NCBI GenBank assembly: GCA_021805405.1
Contig: JAJZFK010000184.1
Coordinates: 1 to 6,923 of the forward strand
From: a bacterium
Lineage (GTDB): Bacteria; Armatimonadota; Chthonomonadetes; Chthonomonadales; Chthonomonadaceae
Direction: 5' to 3'
Length of the DNA: 6,923 nucleotides
Notes under the pieces: model-generated
Databases searched by the model: none
What the model saw: the letters and a program-made list of their open reading frames with translations, nothing else
What the model was told of the DNA's origin: nothing
Position numbers and translations under genes: made by a program
Shown: positions 6,321-6,923 of the stretch, piece after piece
Position numbering within the stretch: position 1 is the first letter of the stretch
Layout of the letters: each line of letters starts with the position of its first letter

Positions 6321-6923
6321 TTAGTTTCCTGCAGCCGAACTGCCCAGGTACCTGAGCACCAGGTGCGTGAACATCTCTATGCCGGGCCGAAGTGGCTCGT
6401 CGCCAAAGTCGTATGTAGGGGTATGAAGTGGAGGCTTATCGGCACCAGTTCCTAACCGGAACATGGCACCCGGTGCGTGCCCCAAGTAGACAGCAAAATC
6501 TTCGGCACCTAGCGAGGGCCACTCCAGGTTCACCACGTTTTCTTCGCCAAGACAGTGAGAGCCAACATCGCGGATAAGGCTGACCATATTGTCATCATTA
6601 ATCGTGACGGGTGTACCAAACCGATAGTTCAGCGTGTACTCTGCATTGAGTGCAGAACAGGTGCCGGCCACTACGCGTTCCAGACGCTCCGGCATGATCT
6701 GGCGGAGTTCAGACGTAAGGCAGCGCACCGTGCCTTTAAGTTCAGCGCGACCAGGAATGATATTGTGCGCCGAGCCCGCGTGAAACTGGGTAACCGAAAC
6801 AACTACGGAGTCTACAGGTGAGGTTTCGCGGCTCACGATAGTTTGAAGGGCGGTAACAATATTTGCGCCAACGACAATGGGGTCAACGCTTAAATGGGGC
6901 ATGGCCGCATGCGCGCCACGGCC
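6321..6923 (-). CDS. M20D-type metallo-amidohydrolase, C-terminal half (5' end outside window)
   Basis: Zinc-type amidohydrolase of peptidase family M20, subfamily D (relatives: N-acyl-L-amino-acid amidohydrolases, hippurate hydrolase, plant IAA-amino acid hydrolases), expected to cleave the amide bond of N-acylated amino acids in the cytoplasm. The visible 200 residues are about half the usual 390-400. They begin in the dimerisation (lid) domain with GRGAHAAMPH and VDPIVV, then return to the catalytic domain with SLGAEDFAVYL and PGAMFRLG. PPLHTP supplies the C-terminal metal-ligand His (bases 6423-6425), and the usual last helix ending LRYL follows. The Met at 6902 is internal, because family sequence continues upstream to the window edge. 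The Cys, His and Glu metal ligands of the N-terminal half cannot be checked. The gene is first of a probable minus-strand operon with the hydrolase, whose Shine-Dalgarno site abuts its TAA stop. The subfamily is secure; the natural substrate is not known. Confidence 0.95.
   Translation of the reverse strand, partial: GRGAHAAMPHLSVDPIVVGANIVTALQTIVSRETSPVDSVVVSVTQFHAGSAHNIIPGRAELKGTVRCLTSELRQIMPERLERVVAGTCSALNAEYTLNYRFGTPVTINDDNMVSLIRDVGSHCLGEENVVNLEWPSLGAEDFAVYLGHAPGAMFRLGTGADKPPLHTPTYDFGDEPLRPGIEMFTHLVLRYLGSSAAGN

Noticed and set aside
6321..6902. Reading the M20D gene as a complete short protein from the ATG at 6902
   Set aside because: Codons upstream of that Met, up to the window edge, encode the conserved GRGAHAA segment of the family, so the gene is cut by the window rather than short.

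Overview
The window comes from a Gram-negative-type (diderm) bacterium. The best evidence is an LptD/OstA-family outer-membrane protein with a signal peptide, two conserved-position cysteines and a long beta-barrel region. The phylum cannot be fixed from sequence alone. The protein styles and weak Shine-Dalgarno sites would suit Armatimonadota or a similar environmental lineage, but that is inference. The DNA is moderately GC-rich by eye and coding-dense, with no sign of mobile elements, tRNA/rRNA genes or CRISPR.

Layout. Bases 1-1167 (+) hold the C-terminal 388 residues of a GH51 alpha-L-arabinofuranosidase whose N-terminus lies outside the window. A 102-base gap follows, containing a long imperfect inverted repeat (1213-1261). 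Next is a complete half-size ABC exporter (1270-3063, +) of the MsbA/BmrA type. It runs tail-to-tail into lptD (3057-5486, -), the two coding regions sharing 7 bases. Upstream of lptD on the same minus strand are a secreted, probably lipid-anchored alpha/beta-hydrolase (5573-6310, -) and the C-terminal half of an M20D-type metallo-amidohydrolase (6321-6923, -), which is cut by the window edge.

How the genes may work together. The minus-strand genes read M20D, then hydrolase, then lptD. The first two are almost certainly co-transcribed: there is a 10-base gap and the hydrolase Shine-Dalgarno site touches the M20D stop. lptD follows after an 86-base gap that holds a small hairpin, so it could be in the same transcript or have its own promoter. 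The ABC exporter and LptD could both serve lipopolysaccharide export (inner-membrane flipping and outer-membrane insertion), but they are on opposite strands and the exporter's substrate cannot be read from sequence. The arabinofuranosidase points to use of plant or other arabinose-containing polysaccharide.

I see ordinary core and metabolic genes, not a clear new system. The points most worth a second look are the two-cysteine LptD, the 7-base convergent overlap, the structured leader of the ABC exporter and the Gly/Ser-rich insertion in LptD.
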